The notes under the pieces: generated by a model
Databases searched by the model: none
What the model was told of the DNA's origin: nothing
The model's input: only the letters and a program-made list of their open reading frames with translations
Virus record (IMG/VR): IMGVR_UViG_3300031730_000019
Coordinates: 1 to 27,505 of that record
Source: a virus
DNA: 27,505 nucleotides
Strand: one strand, 5' to 3'
In this document: positions 1 to 6,229 of the stretch, in pieces
How the letters are laid out: every line of letters begins with the position of its first letter
How positions within the stretch are numbered: position 1 is the first letter of the stretch
Made by a program: the position numbers and the translations under genes

Positions 1-203
1 GTCTCCCATGGCGTGATTAGCTCTTCGTACTCAAATTTGGCGCCGCCGCAGTTGGAGCACCAATCCGGGTCCCAGTCGTGCTCGCCGAAGCCATGGTGAT
101 GGCCTTTTCCGTCGCACCGCTTGCACGGAACAGTAAAGGCGAAGTAGCCACCACCGAAGTCGTGGAGCTGCCTCTCGGGTGGGAGTTGTTCTTGTTTTGT
201 CAT
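1..203 (-). CDS. Small CxxC zinc-finger phage protein, 3' end cut by window edge
   Basis: The reading frame opens with ATG at 201-203 and runs off the left edge with no stop, giving at least 67 residues. The N-terminus is MTKQEQLPPERQLHDFGG. Two Cys pairs, CKRC near residue 27 and CSNC near residue 49, surround an HHHGFGEH stretch. This looks like a single structural zinc site (inference) of the kind common in small phage early proteins. The ATG overlaps the TGA of the frame upstream at 200-202 in an ATGA junction, and a GAGGG-type Shine-Dalgarno lies about 8 bases before it. It is the last visible gene of the leftward early operon. I do not recognise its function. Confidence 0.7.
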   Translation of the reverse strand, partial: MTKQEQLPPERQLHDFGGGYFAFTVPCKRCDGKGHHHGFGEHDWDPDWCSNCGGAKFEYEELITPWE

Positions 204-496
204 CGGGCAGCCCTCGCCCTTTTCCCCATGACCGCTCCGGGTCGGGTACTCAGCGATCCCCAAGTCTCTGACCGCCTCTCGGGGTCACGGGCCCAGGGCG
301 CAATTGGCGCAGCGTTGCCTGGAGTTGGAAAGGAAATCGGCGCAGCGACTAACTCGCGCCGACTCAGCTTTCTTGATAGGCGGGCACCTTGAGACCCCAC
401 GTACTGTCGTGTATCGGACGACGCTTTCGCGCGTCCAGAACTATCAATACAGAGCCCTGTTGAATCCACAACAATCTGTCGAAATGAGCTACTCAC
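200..496 (-). CDS. Possible 98-aa coupled ORF of unknown function
   Basis: This frame fills the only gap in the left operon. It starts at GTG 496, overlapping the TGA of the preceding gene, with an AAGGTG ribosome-site-like stretch just upstream. It ends in TGA overlapping the ATG of the following gene. Both junctions have the 4-base coupled form used throughout this operon, which is the main support. The product is rich in Arg, Ser, Ala and Pro with no motif and resembles translated non-coding DNA, so it may be an intergenic stretch that happens to be open. Its codon pattern is less convincing than its neighbours'. Confidence 0.33.
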   Translation of the reverse strand: MSSSFRQIVVDSTGLCIDSSGRAKASSDTRQYVGSQGARLSRKLSRRELVAAPISFPTPGNAAPIAPWARDPERRSETWGSLSTRPGAVMGKRARAAR

Positions 497-738
497 AAGA
501 CACCTTTCGCTTCACAGCATTCCCTTTCAACGATTCGATACGATGCCGCACCGCGAACTGACATCGGCGAACATCGCGGGCGCATGAACGTTCCATTCGT
601 GCGTCTGAACTTCAGCCGGCGAACGTAGATCGTCAGCTTGGTCACTCTGGTCACTACTTCCGGGATGTTGTTGTTCCCGGTGCAGACGAAAACGAGATCA
701 CCCTTCTTGGCGGTGGTGAGCCAGGATTGAGCGATCAT
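493..738 (-). CDS. Small hypothetical protein, possible SH3/KOW-like beta barrel
   Basis: The product has 81 residues. The chosen start is ATG 738, which has a strong AGGAGG 6 bases upstream and forms an ATGA overlap with the stop of the DUF1367-like gene. An upstream in-frame start at 765 is possible but lacks this support. The N-terminal half alternates charged and hydrophobic residues (KKGDLVFVCTGNN, then VVTRVTKLTIYVRRLKF), which suggests a small beta barrel of SH3/KOW type (inference). The C-terminal part is Arg- and Cys-rich. I recognise no family. Its place in the P-left operon makes it an early accessory protein. Confidence 0.65.
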   Translation of the reverse strand: MIAQSWLTTAKKGDLVFVCTGNNNIPEVVTRVTKLTIYVRRLKFRRTNGTFMRPRCSPMSVRGAASYRIVERECCEAKGVL

Positions 739-1172
739 CGCGAGCCTCCTGCCAGTCCCATGCACTTCAACAGTTCCAGTTCAATCTGCGATTCGGTAAC
801 ACCTGGCAGTACGTCCTCGCACACCACGTCAATTACCCGACGCCATACCTCCTGAAACTCGGTCTCGTCCAGCGTGTCGTAGTCAATGGAGTCGGCCACG
901 AAGAAGGCTTCGCCGCTGGCGCTCTCGATGCGGGTCGCATGGCCGGCGCGGATCTTCAGATACTGGTGCACCTGATCGCGGCTCTTGAACTGTCGGCTGT
1001 TTTCAAACACCAGCGTCAGCAGTGCTTGGTACCGCTTCAGCGACTTGTAGACGCGTGACTTCTTGAGATCGACAATGGCGATCTCCCCTGGCTCCCAGCG
1101 ACGCGAGACACGGATAGCCTCGTCATCGCCGGGAGCCCAGCCAGAAAGCGTACGCGCGAGGGCGACTTTCAC
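735..1172 (-). CDS. DUF1367-like phage early protein
   Basis: The product has 145 residues if translation starts at GTG 1170-1172, which overlaps the TGA of the upstream coiled-coil gene as GTGA. An ATG at 1214 would overlap that gene by 46 bases and is less likely. The order is a VKVALART N-terminus, a basic middle (KSRVYKSLKRYQALLTLVFENS), a KIRAGHATRI segment and an acidic C-terminal half. This matches my memory of DUF1367 proteins, which occur in lambdoid early regions near recombination and replication genes. Their biochemical role is not established. I cannot check this by alignment, so the family call is moderate while the gene itself is well supported. Confidence 0.65.
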   Translation of the reverse strand: MKVALARTLSGWAPGDDEAIRVSRRWEPGEIAIVDLKKSRVYKSLKRYQALLTLVFENSRQFKSRDQVHQYLKIRAGHATRIESASGEAFFVADSIDYDTLDETEFQEVWRRVIDVVCEDVLPGVTESQIELELLKCMGLAGGSR

Positions 1173-2203
1173 GCCGCAATGCTCAACTTGCTGAAGTCCA
1201 TCGCCAGAATCCATTCCACCGCCTGTCCGTCATCGACGCCCCAATGGCCGGCAACAAGCGTGATGATGTCCGCATCTGCAGGCTTCTCGGTCTCCAGCAC
1301 AATCGGCGCCTGAGCTGCTGCCATTTCTTCCTTCTGCCGCTCAATCTCAGCCCGCTCCTTGGCTAGCTGCGCCTGCTGCGCGTCCCATGCGTCGTTTCGC
1401 TCCTTCTCAATGCGGTCCAGTTCGACCTGGCGTAGCCGCGCTTCCTCTCTCTGCTTGGCGGCTTCTGCATCAAGCTCGGTCTTGGCGACAGCATCCAGTC
1501 GGGCCTGTTTCTCACGCTGCGCGCGAAGCTCTTCCTGCCGAGCCCTCTCAGCAACGGCATCGCGCTCTGCCTGTTCCTTGCGGAGCCGCGTCAGCTCTTC
1601 ACGCTCGGCCTTAATCCGCTCCTGTTCGGCCTCGTGCGCTTCTCGCTCGGCCACGATGCCGGTGAGGGCTGCGATAGCCGACACCAGCGCGGTCCGTGCC
1701 ACCTCCGCGAATTCGGCGAACTCATCGCCAATCTCGATTTCCTCAGCTTCCGCGAGGATCTTTCTGGCATGGGCCGAAGTCTTGCCGGCGCCCTTGAGCG
1801 GTAGGCTGCGGATGTATTCGATGTGGTTGTTAATGTCCTCCTGCCGTTTGCGCTCAGCCTCGATCTTGGCCAGCCGTTCCGCTTCCTTGCGGTCTTCCTC
1901 GTTCGTGATCTGGGCATGAATTGGATCTTCCAGGCTCAGGATCTCGGCAGTGATTCGAGCTGCTTCGCTATCCAGCTTCTTTCCCAGTGCCAGAATGGGA
2001 GCCTTCGCGCCCTTGCGGATCGTTTCGATTTCATACCGCGGCGCGCGTACCGCCAGCCTGTCCTTCTTCGCCCGGTCCATCTCGCCAGGCTTCGTGAAGT
2101 CGTAGATCAGCCCGACATAGCGGCTCTTCAGCTCGGCAAGCCCCGCCGCAACCCTGTCGAACTCAGCGACAGCAGTCGTTACCTGTTCAAGTTCTGCGCT
2201 CAT
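1169..2203 (-). CDS. Long coiled-coil protein encoded next to the phage exonuclease
   Basis: The product has 344 residues. After an N-terminal helical domain (about residues 1-90) comes a long highly charged coiled coil (about 90-300) full of EAERLAK, EEARLRQVE and ERAEIERQK patterns. A short globular C-terminus follows (about 310-344, VAGHWGVDDGQAVEWIL). The start ATG 2203 has AGGAGG 5 bases upstream and overlaps the exonuclease stop as ATGA, so the two are translationally coupled. Coiled-coil proteins beside YqaJ-type exonucleases are common in phages and may be recombination partners, but no enzymatic motif is visible. A Ser/Arg-rich frame on the opposite strand is a shadow of the coiled-coil codons. 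Confidence 0.8.
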   Translation of the reverse strand: MSAELEQVTTAVAEFDRVAAGLAELKSRYVGLIYDFTKPGEMDRAKKDRLAVRAPRYEIETIRKGAKAPILALGKKLDSEAARITAEILSLEDPIHAQITNEEDRKEAERLAKIEAERKRQEDINNHIEYIRSLPLKGAGKTSAHARKILAEAEEIEIGDEFAEFAEVARTALVSAIAALTGIVAEREAHEAEQERIKAEREELTRLRKEQAERDAVAERARQEELRAQREKQARLDAVAKTELDAEAAKQREEARLRQVELDRIEKERNDAWDAQQAQLAKERAEIERQKEEMAAAQAPIVLETEKPADADIITLVAGHWGVDDGQAVEWILAMDFSKLSIAA

Positions 2204-2820
2204 GCTGCCTCCTGAAACTTCCCGTTGAGGGCTGTAATCGTTGCGTCCAGTTCATCGATGAATGTCGCTACATCAACTTGCAGCGAGACAATCAGCGCAC
2301 TGTCACGCGGCATTCGCTGGACGAACAGCCGCATGTGAACCGGCATGCGCGGGTCATAGCTCACGAAGTCGCACCACTGACGCCCGGTGCACGCCATCTG
2401 CCACATCATCTGGGTCACATACTTGGACGGCACGTTCCAGCCAAGCAGAGTGTCGATGTGCGTCGCGGTATTCGGGCACTTGATCTCGATCAACCCATCG
2501 GAGCCGACCAATCCGTCAGGTGATGCGGCGCTCATGGCGATGCGCGGATGGTTCACGATGCCTACCTGCGTCACGATGTTTCCGGTGTGCGCCTCGTAGA
2601 CCTGCCTAGCTTCTGGCTCGTGGTCAGTACCCCACTGCATGGCGGAATTGACGAAGCCTTCCGCCGGGACGCCCGTCAGGCGCTCCGCGATCAACTCGAC
2701 CATATAGTTGGCCCGGGACGCGCCCCAACCTGATTTGGTCTTGGCGACCACATCCGCCACACGAGATGCCGTGACCTTCCCGCAGCGCGCCTGCCGCCAT
2801 TCATCGCTACCCTGAATCAT
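2200..2820 (-). CDS. YqaJ/lambda-Exo-like viral recombinase exonuclease
   Basis: The product has 206 residues, normal for the family. These are Mg-dependent 5'-3' double-strand DNA exonucleases of the PD-(D/E)XK fold that prepare single-strand tails for phage recombination. The family signature is visible: SDEWRQAR near the start, ASR at 18-20, MQWGTDHEPEAR at 61-72, and the catalytic block SPDGLVG with D102 followed by IEIK with E112 and K114. ATG 2820 overlaps the stop of the preceding gene and has GGAG upstream. The next gene encodes a coiled coil and the preceding one a possible OB-fold protein, so this is probably a recombination module. No Bet/RecT/Erf annealing protein is clearly recognised. 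Confidence 0.88.
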   Translation of the reverse strand: MIQGSDEWRQARCGKVTASRVADVVAKTKSGWGASRANYMVELIAERLTGVPAEGFVNSAMQWGTDHEPEARQVYEAHTGNIVTQVGIVNHPRIAMSAASPDGLVGSDGLIEIKCPNTATHIDTLLGWNVPSKYVTQMMWQMACTGRQWCDFVSYDPRMPVHMRLFVQRMPRDSALIVSLQVDVATFIDELDATITALNGKFQEAA

Positions 2821-3266
2821 TGCGGGTCTCCCCAGCGATCATCGGCCGGCAGGCTGTCCGAGTACGGAGCCGGCGCGGCCTTGCCTTCCAGCGAAGCCTT
2901 CGCTGCCTTGAACCAAGCGTCGATCTGTCCAGGCGCCGTAATAGTTTTCGCCATGATCGCGGAGCCGATGCAGTTGGAGATGTAGCGCAAGCTCGCTTCC
3001 TCGATGTAAGCCGGCGGCGCAGCAGGGGCCGAGGCAGGCTGCTGCGACGGCGCTTGGCCGTTACCCGGTGGATACCGCCACGCCTCCAGCGTCTTAGCCG
3101 GCTTGCCGTCTGGGAAGGTGAAGGAGCCCTCCTTGATCTCCAGCTTCGTGTTGAGCGGCGGCATCTGGCCGATCTCCTTCGAGAGGAAATACCACTCGCC
3201 CGCAATCTTCGCCTTCGGGTTGCCGTTGCTGGTCTTGCCCAATTCCTGAACCGTTACGATGCTCAT
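2817..3266 (-). CDS. Hypothetical protein, possible OB-fold/ssDNA-binding protein
   Basis: The product has 149 residues. The first ~70 look like a small beta domain (MSIVTVQELGKTSNGNPKAK, then WYFLSKEIG, TKLEIKEGSFTF). A Pro/Gln/Ala linker (about 70-95, QAPSQQPASAPAAPP) is followed by a helical segment and a polar tail ending DDRWGDPQ. This build resembles single-strand DNA-binding proteins, and the gene is coupled to the exonuclease gene by an ATGA overlap, so a role in recombination is plausible. The typical SSB tip DDDIPF is absent, so this is inference. ATG 3266 has a GAGGG site 7 bases upstream. Confidence 0.75.
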   Translation of the reverse strand: MSIVTVQELGKTSNGNPKAKIAGEWYFLSKEIGQMPPLNTKLEIKEGSFTFPDGKPAKTLEAWRYPPGNGQAPSQQPASAPAAPPAYIEEASLRYISNCIGSAIMAKTITAPGQIDAWFKAAKASLEGKAAPAPYSDSLPADDRWGDPQ

Positions 3267-3375
3267 TTTCTGCCCTCAGAATTTCTCTCAATGCATTCCC
3301 GCGCTTGACGTCGCCTTCCATCTTCACCAGCGTTCGCTCAAGCCATTCATTCAATTCCCACTGACGCCGGCTCAT
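3094..3375 (-). CDS. Possible 93-aa ORF overlapping the OB-like gene by 173 bases
   Basis: The frame starts at ATG 3375 in an ATGA overlap with the preceding gene. Its first ~37 residues (MSRRQWELNEWLERTLVKME, then charged helix) look like real phage protein. From 3266 onward it overlaps the next gene out of frame, and the sequence turns into Gly/Gln/Arg-rich text typical of a shadow. Either a real helical protein carries a tail shaped by the overlap, or a base change has moved or removed an original stop near 3266. Without it, bases 3267-3371 would be empty, which is unusual in this compact operon. Confidence 0.45.
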   Translation of the reverse strand: MSRRQWELNEWLERTLVKMEGDVKRGNALREILRAENEHRNGSGIGQDQQRQPEGEDCGRVVFPLEGDRPDAAAQHEAGDQGGLLHLPRRQAG

Positions 3376-3626
3376 GCTCGCCTCTTGCGAGCCCGCTCAA
3401 AGCGCAGCTTCGCCAAGTTCACGACGCCGCTGCGCCTGGCCTTCTGCCGTCTCTTCTCGCGAAGTTCGACATCCGTCTTACGCCACAGCTTTCGCTGAGC
3501 GTCTGTCCGCATGTCCTGAAGATCGCGTGCTCGCCAATGGAAGCAACCGCCCTGCAGGTGCCACCGCCAACGCCACTGGGCGACGTTCAGCGCGTTCTTG
3601 GCCGCGATGAATCCGGGAATGTTCAC
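3372..3626 (-). CDS. Small basic hypothetical protein
   Basis: The product has 84 residues and starts at GTG 3626, overlapping the TGA of the upstream 59-aa gene as GTGA. It is strongly basic, with a Trp-rich N-terminal third (VAQWRWRWHLQGGCFHW) and a Lys/Arg-rich C-terminus (LREKRRQKARRS, then RFERARKRRA). Such charge suggests nucleic-acid contact (inference). I recognise no family. Its place between coupled genes of the leftward operon supports it as real. Confidence 0.55.
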   Translation of the reverse strand: MNIPGFIAAKNALNVAQWRWRWHLQGGCFHWRARDLQDMRTDAQRKLWRKTDVELREKRRQKARRSGVVNLAKLRFERARKRRA

Positions 3627-3802
3627 AGCTCACCCCAACGCGATTGCCCGATCTCGTCCGCCATCTGATCCTCCCAGCACGGAACGACCTGCCGAACCTC
3701 TGGCTCGCCGTACAGCTCCAGGAGTTCGCGGCGCGGGAAGCGCTTCACCTCGCGCTTTGACTGCGCTACGAAGTGCTCGACTAGTTCGACGTGCTGGTTC
3801 AC
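3623..3802 (-). CDS. 59-aa hypothetical protein
   Basis: The gene runs from GTG 3802 to TGA 3623-3625. The N-terminus is NQHVELVEHFVAQSKREVKR after the initiator, followed by a helical acidic-basic mixture ending IGQSRWGEL. A clear AGGAGA ribosome-binding site lies 6 bases upstream of the GTG, and the stop overlaps the start of the next gene. Codon use is like its neighbours'. The predicted fold is mainly helical. I do not recognise the family. Confidence 0.65.
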   Translation of the reverse strand: MNQHVELVEHFVAQSKREVKRFPRRELLELYGEPEVRQVVPCWEDQMADEIGQSRWGEL

Positions 3803-3820
3803 TTCTTTCTCCTGCCCTGA

Positions 3821-4165
3821 CTACTCTTCCGTCTCATCAACAGAGTCGGTCAGCAACTCGCGAAGCACTTCGTTCTTTCCGAGCTTCGGTACTGGCAAAT
3901 TCATGAACCAGTCACGCTGCGCGTATTCATCGACTAGCGCCTTGGCGAGATCGCACGACCTGATGGCAAGTTCCTCTGCGGTGGGAAGCCGCAACTTCTG
4001 ACGGCCGGCGCTATCCTCGCCATCCGGAATGCCGGCGACTAGCGCAAAGCGCGTGGCAATATCGGTCGCGAGGCGCGCCTCGAAATTCGGATGCTTGGTA
4101 GCAAACAGCTTGATCTCTGTGCCGCCGCCGTAGGTTCGTGCTTCTACAAAGTCTTCGGTCTTCAT
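3821..4165 (-). CDS. Hypothetical phage early protein
   Basis: The product has 114 residues from ATG 4165, preceded by AGGAGA at 6-11 bases. The N-terminus MKTEDFVEARTYGGGTEIKL looks like a small beta element. The rest is helical (ARLATDIATRFALVAGI and LAIRSCDLAKALVDEY), with an acidic end SVDETEE. No enzymatic or binding motif is visible. It is transcribed from the leftward operon, separated by 18 bases from the 59-aa gene and by 43 bases from the gene upstream. Confidence 0.7.
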   Translation of the reverse strand: MKTEDFVEARTYGGGTEIKLFATKHPNFEARLATDIATRFALVAGIPDGEDSAGRQKLRLPTAEELAIRSCDLAKALVDEYAQRDWFMNLPVPKLGKNEVLRELLTDSVDETEE

Positions 4166-4208
4166 CTATGTCTCCTGTTGAAAATGTCTCAGTCTGTTCG
4201 TGTGCGTG

Positions 4209-4487
4209 CTACTTCGGCAGATCCACCGCCATCATCTTCTCTGCCAGGATCTGGCCGAAAAGAGTGCGGGGACCGACGTCCTTGTTCGCCGTCGCTATCG
4301 CCCTCATTGCCGAATTCAGCAGCAGGCCGCGATCAGCGGAATCAGAAAACGGATCGAGCACCTTCACGTCGTCAATGCACTTGACGCGGATCGGAATGAA
4401 TCCGGCCTCACGCAATGCATCAAGGTCGGCGGCGACAATCCCGCTGCCAGCCTTGTAGAGCACGATCTGTTTTCTTGTCTGCGTCAT
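4209..4487 (-). CDS. Hypothetical protein with a short alpha/beta fold
   Basis: The product has 92 residues from ATG 4487, which has GGAGCGAG upstream. A frame beginning at 4547 adds 20 residues but overlaps the preceding gene and lacks a ribosome site, so I reject that start. The order is a beta strand (KQIVLYKAG), a helix (AADLDALREAGFIPI), a second strand (RVKCIDDVKVLDPF) and C-terminal helices (LLLNSAMRAIATANKD, GQILAEKMMAV). I recognise no family. It lies 19 bases downstream of the 74-aa gene in the same operon. Confidence 0.7.
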   Translation of the reverse strand: MTQTRKQIVLYKAGSGIVAADLDALREAGFIPIRVKCIDDVKVLDPFSDSADRGLLLNSAMRAIATANKDVGPRTLFGQILAEKMMAVDLPK

Positions 4488-4506
4488 TTCTCGCTCCGTT
4501 ACCTGT

Positions 4507-4731
4507 TCATGGCCTGTAAGAACCGTCGCCGCTATTGAGGGCTTCACTCACACTGCGCTCCCACGCGGCGTATCCTTCGAGCCGGCGCTGCTGCCATGCG
4601 CACAGATCGCGCAGGTAGCTCAACTCTGAAAGATCGGCGGCGTGATCGCCGAAGAAGTCACGCCCGTTGTAGCGCTCGTGCTTCCAGCCGATCGTTTGCG
4701 GCTCAGTTGGCTTTGGATCTCGCTTACTCAT
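4507..4731 (-). CDS. Small hypothetical early protein
   Basis: The product has 74 residues from ATG 4731. It has a polar N-terminus (MSKRDPKPTEPQTIGWKHER) and then a helical region rich in aromatic residues (ELSYLRDLCAWQQRRLEGYAAWERSV). No good Shine-Dalgarno is seen upstream, so translation may depend on coupling with the methyltransferase gene, which ends 14 bases before it. The function is not recognised. Confidence 0.65.
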   Translation of the reverse strand: MSKRDPKPTEPQTIGWKHERYNGRDFFGDHAADLSELSYLRDLCAWQQRRLEGYAAWERSVSEALNSGDGSYRP

Positions 4732-4745
4732 GATTTGTGCGAGGG

Positions 4746-5534
4746 CTAGGCGGGCCGATAGGTCTGCGCGATGTGTCTCGAGAGCACCAACGGAATCTTT
4801 GCGATCATTGCCGAGGCGCGTTTCCTGGCATTCGACTTCGACCCGTGACGCCGACAGGTTGAGTTCGGATCACTGAACCAGTCACCGCCGATCTTCAAGC
4901 CGTGCTCTGCTGGATTGGTCATGTGCGGTGTATGCACTGGGTTCTGTCCCTTGCCGCTCGTCGTGTTGTGCGCTACGCGAAACCAACTACCGCCTGCGTT
5001 TTTCGTCCCATGAAAATTCGTGGAGCCGTCTGTCCGGTGCGTCACGCCAGCCTTCATCACCTGCCTATCTGGAACCATCGGCATCAGCGCCGGCACGTCG
5101 CCCCAAAGATGGAAGCTGCCGAAGTTCCAGCGCGAGCGACCGACCCATGGCTGAGCTCCACGCACGTTCTCCACGACAAGGGGAATATGCCTGCCGGCCG
5201 CTTCGCTCGCCTCACGCTGGATGCGGAAGCACGCCTCAAACAGCGAGTTATCTGGTGGCGGCAGGGCCTTCGCCTTCTTCCATGGCATTGCGCGGTAGCT
5301 GTAGGCCTGGCACGGTGGACTGGCGACGATCAGCGCTGCAGTCTTGAACTGCTTCCCGTGAAGCGTCAGGACGTCCTGCAGCACCAGCTGCGCCGGATAG
5401 CGCTCATCGCCGTACACGTGCTGTTCAATGTCGAAGCCGATCACGTCATATCCCTCTGCAAGTAAACCTTCAGTCCAGCCGCCAAGACCGCAGAACAGGT
5501 CGATGGCGAGTGGTTTTTCTATGGAGCTGCGCAC
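4746..5534 (-). CDS. C5 cytosine DNA methyltransferase (short phage type)
   Basis: The product has 262 residues, short for this class. It would transfer methyl from S-adenosylmethionine to C5 of cytosine. Motif I is DLFCGLGGWTEGL at 12-24 (cofactor binding). Motif IV is SPPCQAYS at 72-79, with catalytic C75. Motif VI is VENVRG at 121-126. The C-terminal helix IAKIPLVLSRHIAQTY takes the place of motif X. The target-recognition region is small. Start GTG 5534 lacks an obvious Shine-Dalgarno and lies 6 bases after the stop of the 42-aa gene, so coupling is likely. No partner restriction enzyme is visible, so it is probably an orphan enzyme protecting phage DNA from host restriction (inference). 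Confidence 0.9.
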   Translation of the reverse strand: MRSSIEKPLAIDLFCGLGGWTEGLLAEGYDVIGFDIEQHVYGDERYPAQLVLQDVLTLHGKQFKTAALIVASPPCQAYSYRAMPWKKAKALPPPDNSLFEACFRIQREASEAAGRHIPLVVENVRGAQPWVGRSRWNFGSFHLWGDVPALMPMVPDRQVMKAGVTHRTDGSTNFHGTKNAGGSWFRVAHNTTSGKGQNPVHTPHMTNPAEHGLKIGGDWFSDPNSTCRRHGSKSNARKRASAMIAKIPLVLSRHIAQTYRPA

Positions 5535-5540
5535 GATCTA

Positions 5541-5669
5541 TTAGCCGAACAGCGCGCGCACGATGCGGGCCTTCTGCTTATCGCTGGTTGTGCTCGCCAG
5601 CGGACCGCACAGCTTCGCGAAGAGGCGGTTCTTCTGGACGATGCGGTCGATGACTGTTTTGGTGCGCAT
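5541..5669 (-). CDS. 42-aa first gene of the leftward operon
   Basis: ATG 5669 to TAA 5541-5543 encodes a 42-residue basic protein, MRTKTVIDRIVQKNRLFAKL followed by a short polar turn and a helix ending KARIVRALFG. It resembles a compact helical hairpin with many Lys and Arg residues. A GGAAGTGAAG purine stretch precedes the start. It is the first gene after PL, where lambda places its antiterminator N. The basic, short, helical character would fit an N-like RNA-binding antiterminator, but there is no sequence proof. Confidence 0.6.
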   Translation of the reverse strand: MRTKTVIDRIVQKNRLFAKLCGPLASTTSDKQKARIVRALFG

Positions 5670-5719
5670 GGCTACTTCACTTCCCTATCTGCGGTTGGCT
5701 GCTTGCCGTCGATGGGAGA

Positions 5720-5748
5720 ACTATAGGCGCGCCTTATACACGCGTCAA
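5720..5748 (-). promoter_or_regulatory. PL: leftward early promoter
   Basis: Read leftward, the -35 is TTGACG (5748-5743), the spacer is exactly 17 bases, and the -10 is TATAGT (5725-5720). This is close to the sigma-70 consensus. Transcription would start near 5713, leaving about 44 untranslated bases before the 42-aa gene. Two operator copies cover it, one over the spacer and -10 and one ending on the first base of the -35. Confidence 0.85.
5723..5737 (-). promoter_or_regulatory. Operator OL1 (over PL -10)
   Basis: Read leftward this is ATAAGGCGCGCCTAT, a near-palindrome. It differs at one of 15 positions from the operator at 6204-6218. Its final TAT is the start of the PL -10 box, so bound repressor would block polymerase. 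Confidence 0.75.
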
Positions 5749-5762
5749 TAGGGCAAACTTAT
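5748..5762 (-). promoter_or_regulatory. Operator OL2 (upstream of PL -35)
   Basis: Read leftward this is ATAAGTTTGCCCTAT, keeping the outer ATAAG and CCTAT half-sites. Its last T is the first base of the PL -35. It lies 25 bases from OL1, start to start, which matches the 24-base spacing at the PR operators. The inner bases are more degenerate than in the other copies. Confidence 0.6.
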
Positions 5763-5825
5763 TATTTTTCGAAAAGACGTGCCAATTGGGCCAAAACCGG
5801 CCTATCGGTCAGTCCGAAGCTGGGA

Positions 5826-6179
5826 TTACTGGCGGGGTTCGCCCCGGAGAAAGTCGATATAGCGCTCTGCTTGGCGCTTCAATTCGGGGTCTAGTGCCTG
5901 GAAAGTCTGCACGAACGATTCGGCGTCTTGAATTACGGCAGGGTTCTTTGGGCCGCGCTCGGTGTAGAGCCATTCGACGCAGACATTGAGCGTCTTCGCC
6001 AGAAGAAGGACTTGCGAATGAGCTGGCGCGCGGCCCGGTAGGCCCCATTCAAATACGGCTGGCTGGCTCACGCCAGCGATCTTAGCGAGGCGTACCTGGG
6101 TAGGCCTTTCTCTTGGGTAGCGTTCTTTCAGCGCCTCTAGGGCGCGCTCCAAGAACGTTCGTTCGCGTGTTTTGGCCAT
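5826..6179 (-). CDS. Short CI-like phage repressor (HTH only)
   Basis: The product has 117 residues from ATG 6179. An upstream extension to 6461 would cross the operators and the cro gene and is rejected. An XRE/CI-type helix-turn-helix spans about residues 27-60 (TQVRLAKIAGVSQPAVFEW). It is followed by a regulator-like helix (LLLAKTLNVCVEWLYTERGP) and a helical C-terminus (SFVQTFQALDPELKRQAERY). The gene is divergent from a Cro-like gene, with paired operators between them, so it is probably the lysogeny repressor. At 117 residues it has no LexA-type self-cleaving domain, so SOS induction through RecA-stimulated cleavage is not expected. Confidence 0.82.
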   Translation of the reverse strand: MAKTRERTFLERALEALKERYPRERPTQVRLAKIAGVSQPAVFEWGLPGRAPAHSQVLLLAKTLNVCVEWLYTERGPKNPAVIQDAESFVQTFQALDPELKRQAERYIDFLRGEPRQ

Positions 6180-6200
6180 GGACCAATTCTCAGCGAATGT

Positions 6201-6229
6201 CCTATAAGGCGCCCCTATTGCATATTCAT
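6201..6229 (-). promoter_or_regulatory. Possible repressor promoter (PRM-like)
   Basis: Read leftward, a -10-like TATAGG (6206-6201) lies 17 bases from a poor -35 (ATGAAT, 6229-6224). The repressor ATG is 22 bases further on. A weak promoter touching the operators would fit autoregulation, as with lambda PRM. The match to consensus is poor. Confidence 0.3.
6204..6218 (+). promoter_or_regulatory. Operator OR copy overlapping PR -35
   Basis: ATAAGGCGCCCCTAT is a near-palindrome with one mismatch to OL1. Its last T is the first T of the PR -35 (TTGCAT), exactly the arrangement of OL2 at PL. It lies between the repressor start and PR, so it may affect both promoters. Confidence 0.75.

Noticed and set aside
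1359-1919. 186-residue Ser/Arg/Ala-rich frame on the plus strand
   Set aside because: It lies wholly opposite the coiled-coil gene and its low-complexity composition is the reverse reading of Glu/Ala/Arg codons. It has no ribosome site or motif.
4488-4547. Earlier start for the 92-aa early protein
   Set aside because: The extension overlaps the preceding gene and lacks a ribosome site, whereas ATG 4487 has GGAG at a proper distance.
4902-5465. 187-residue plus-strand frame
   Set aside because: It is antisense to the cytosine methyltransferase, whose motifs are certain. It has no independent support.
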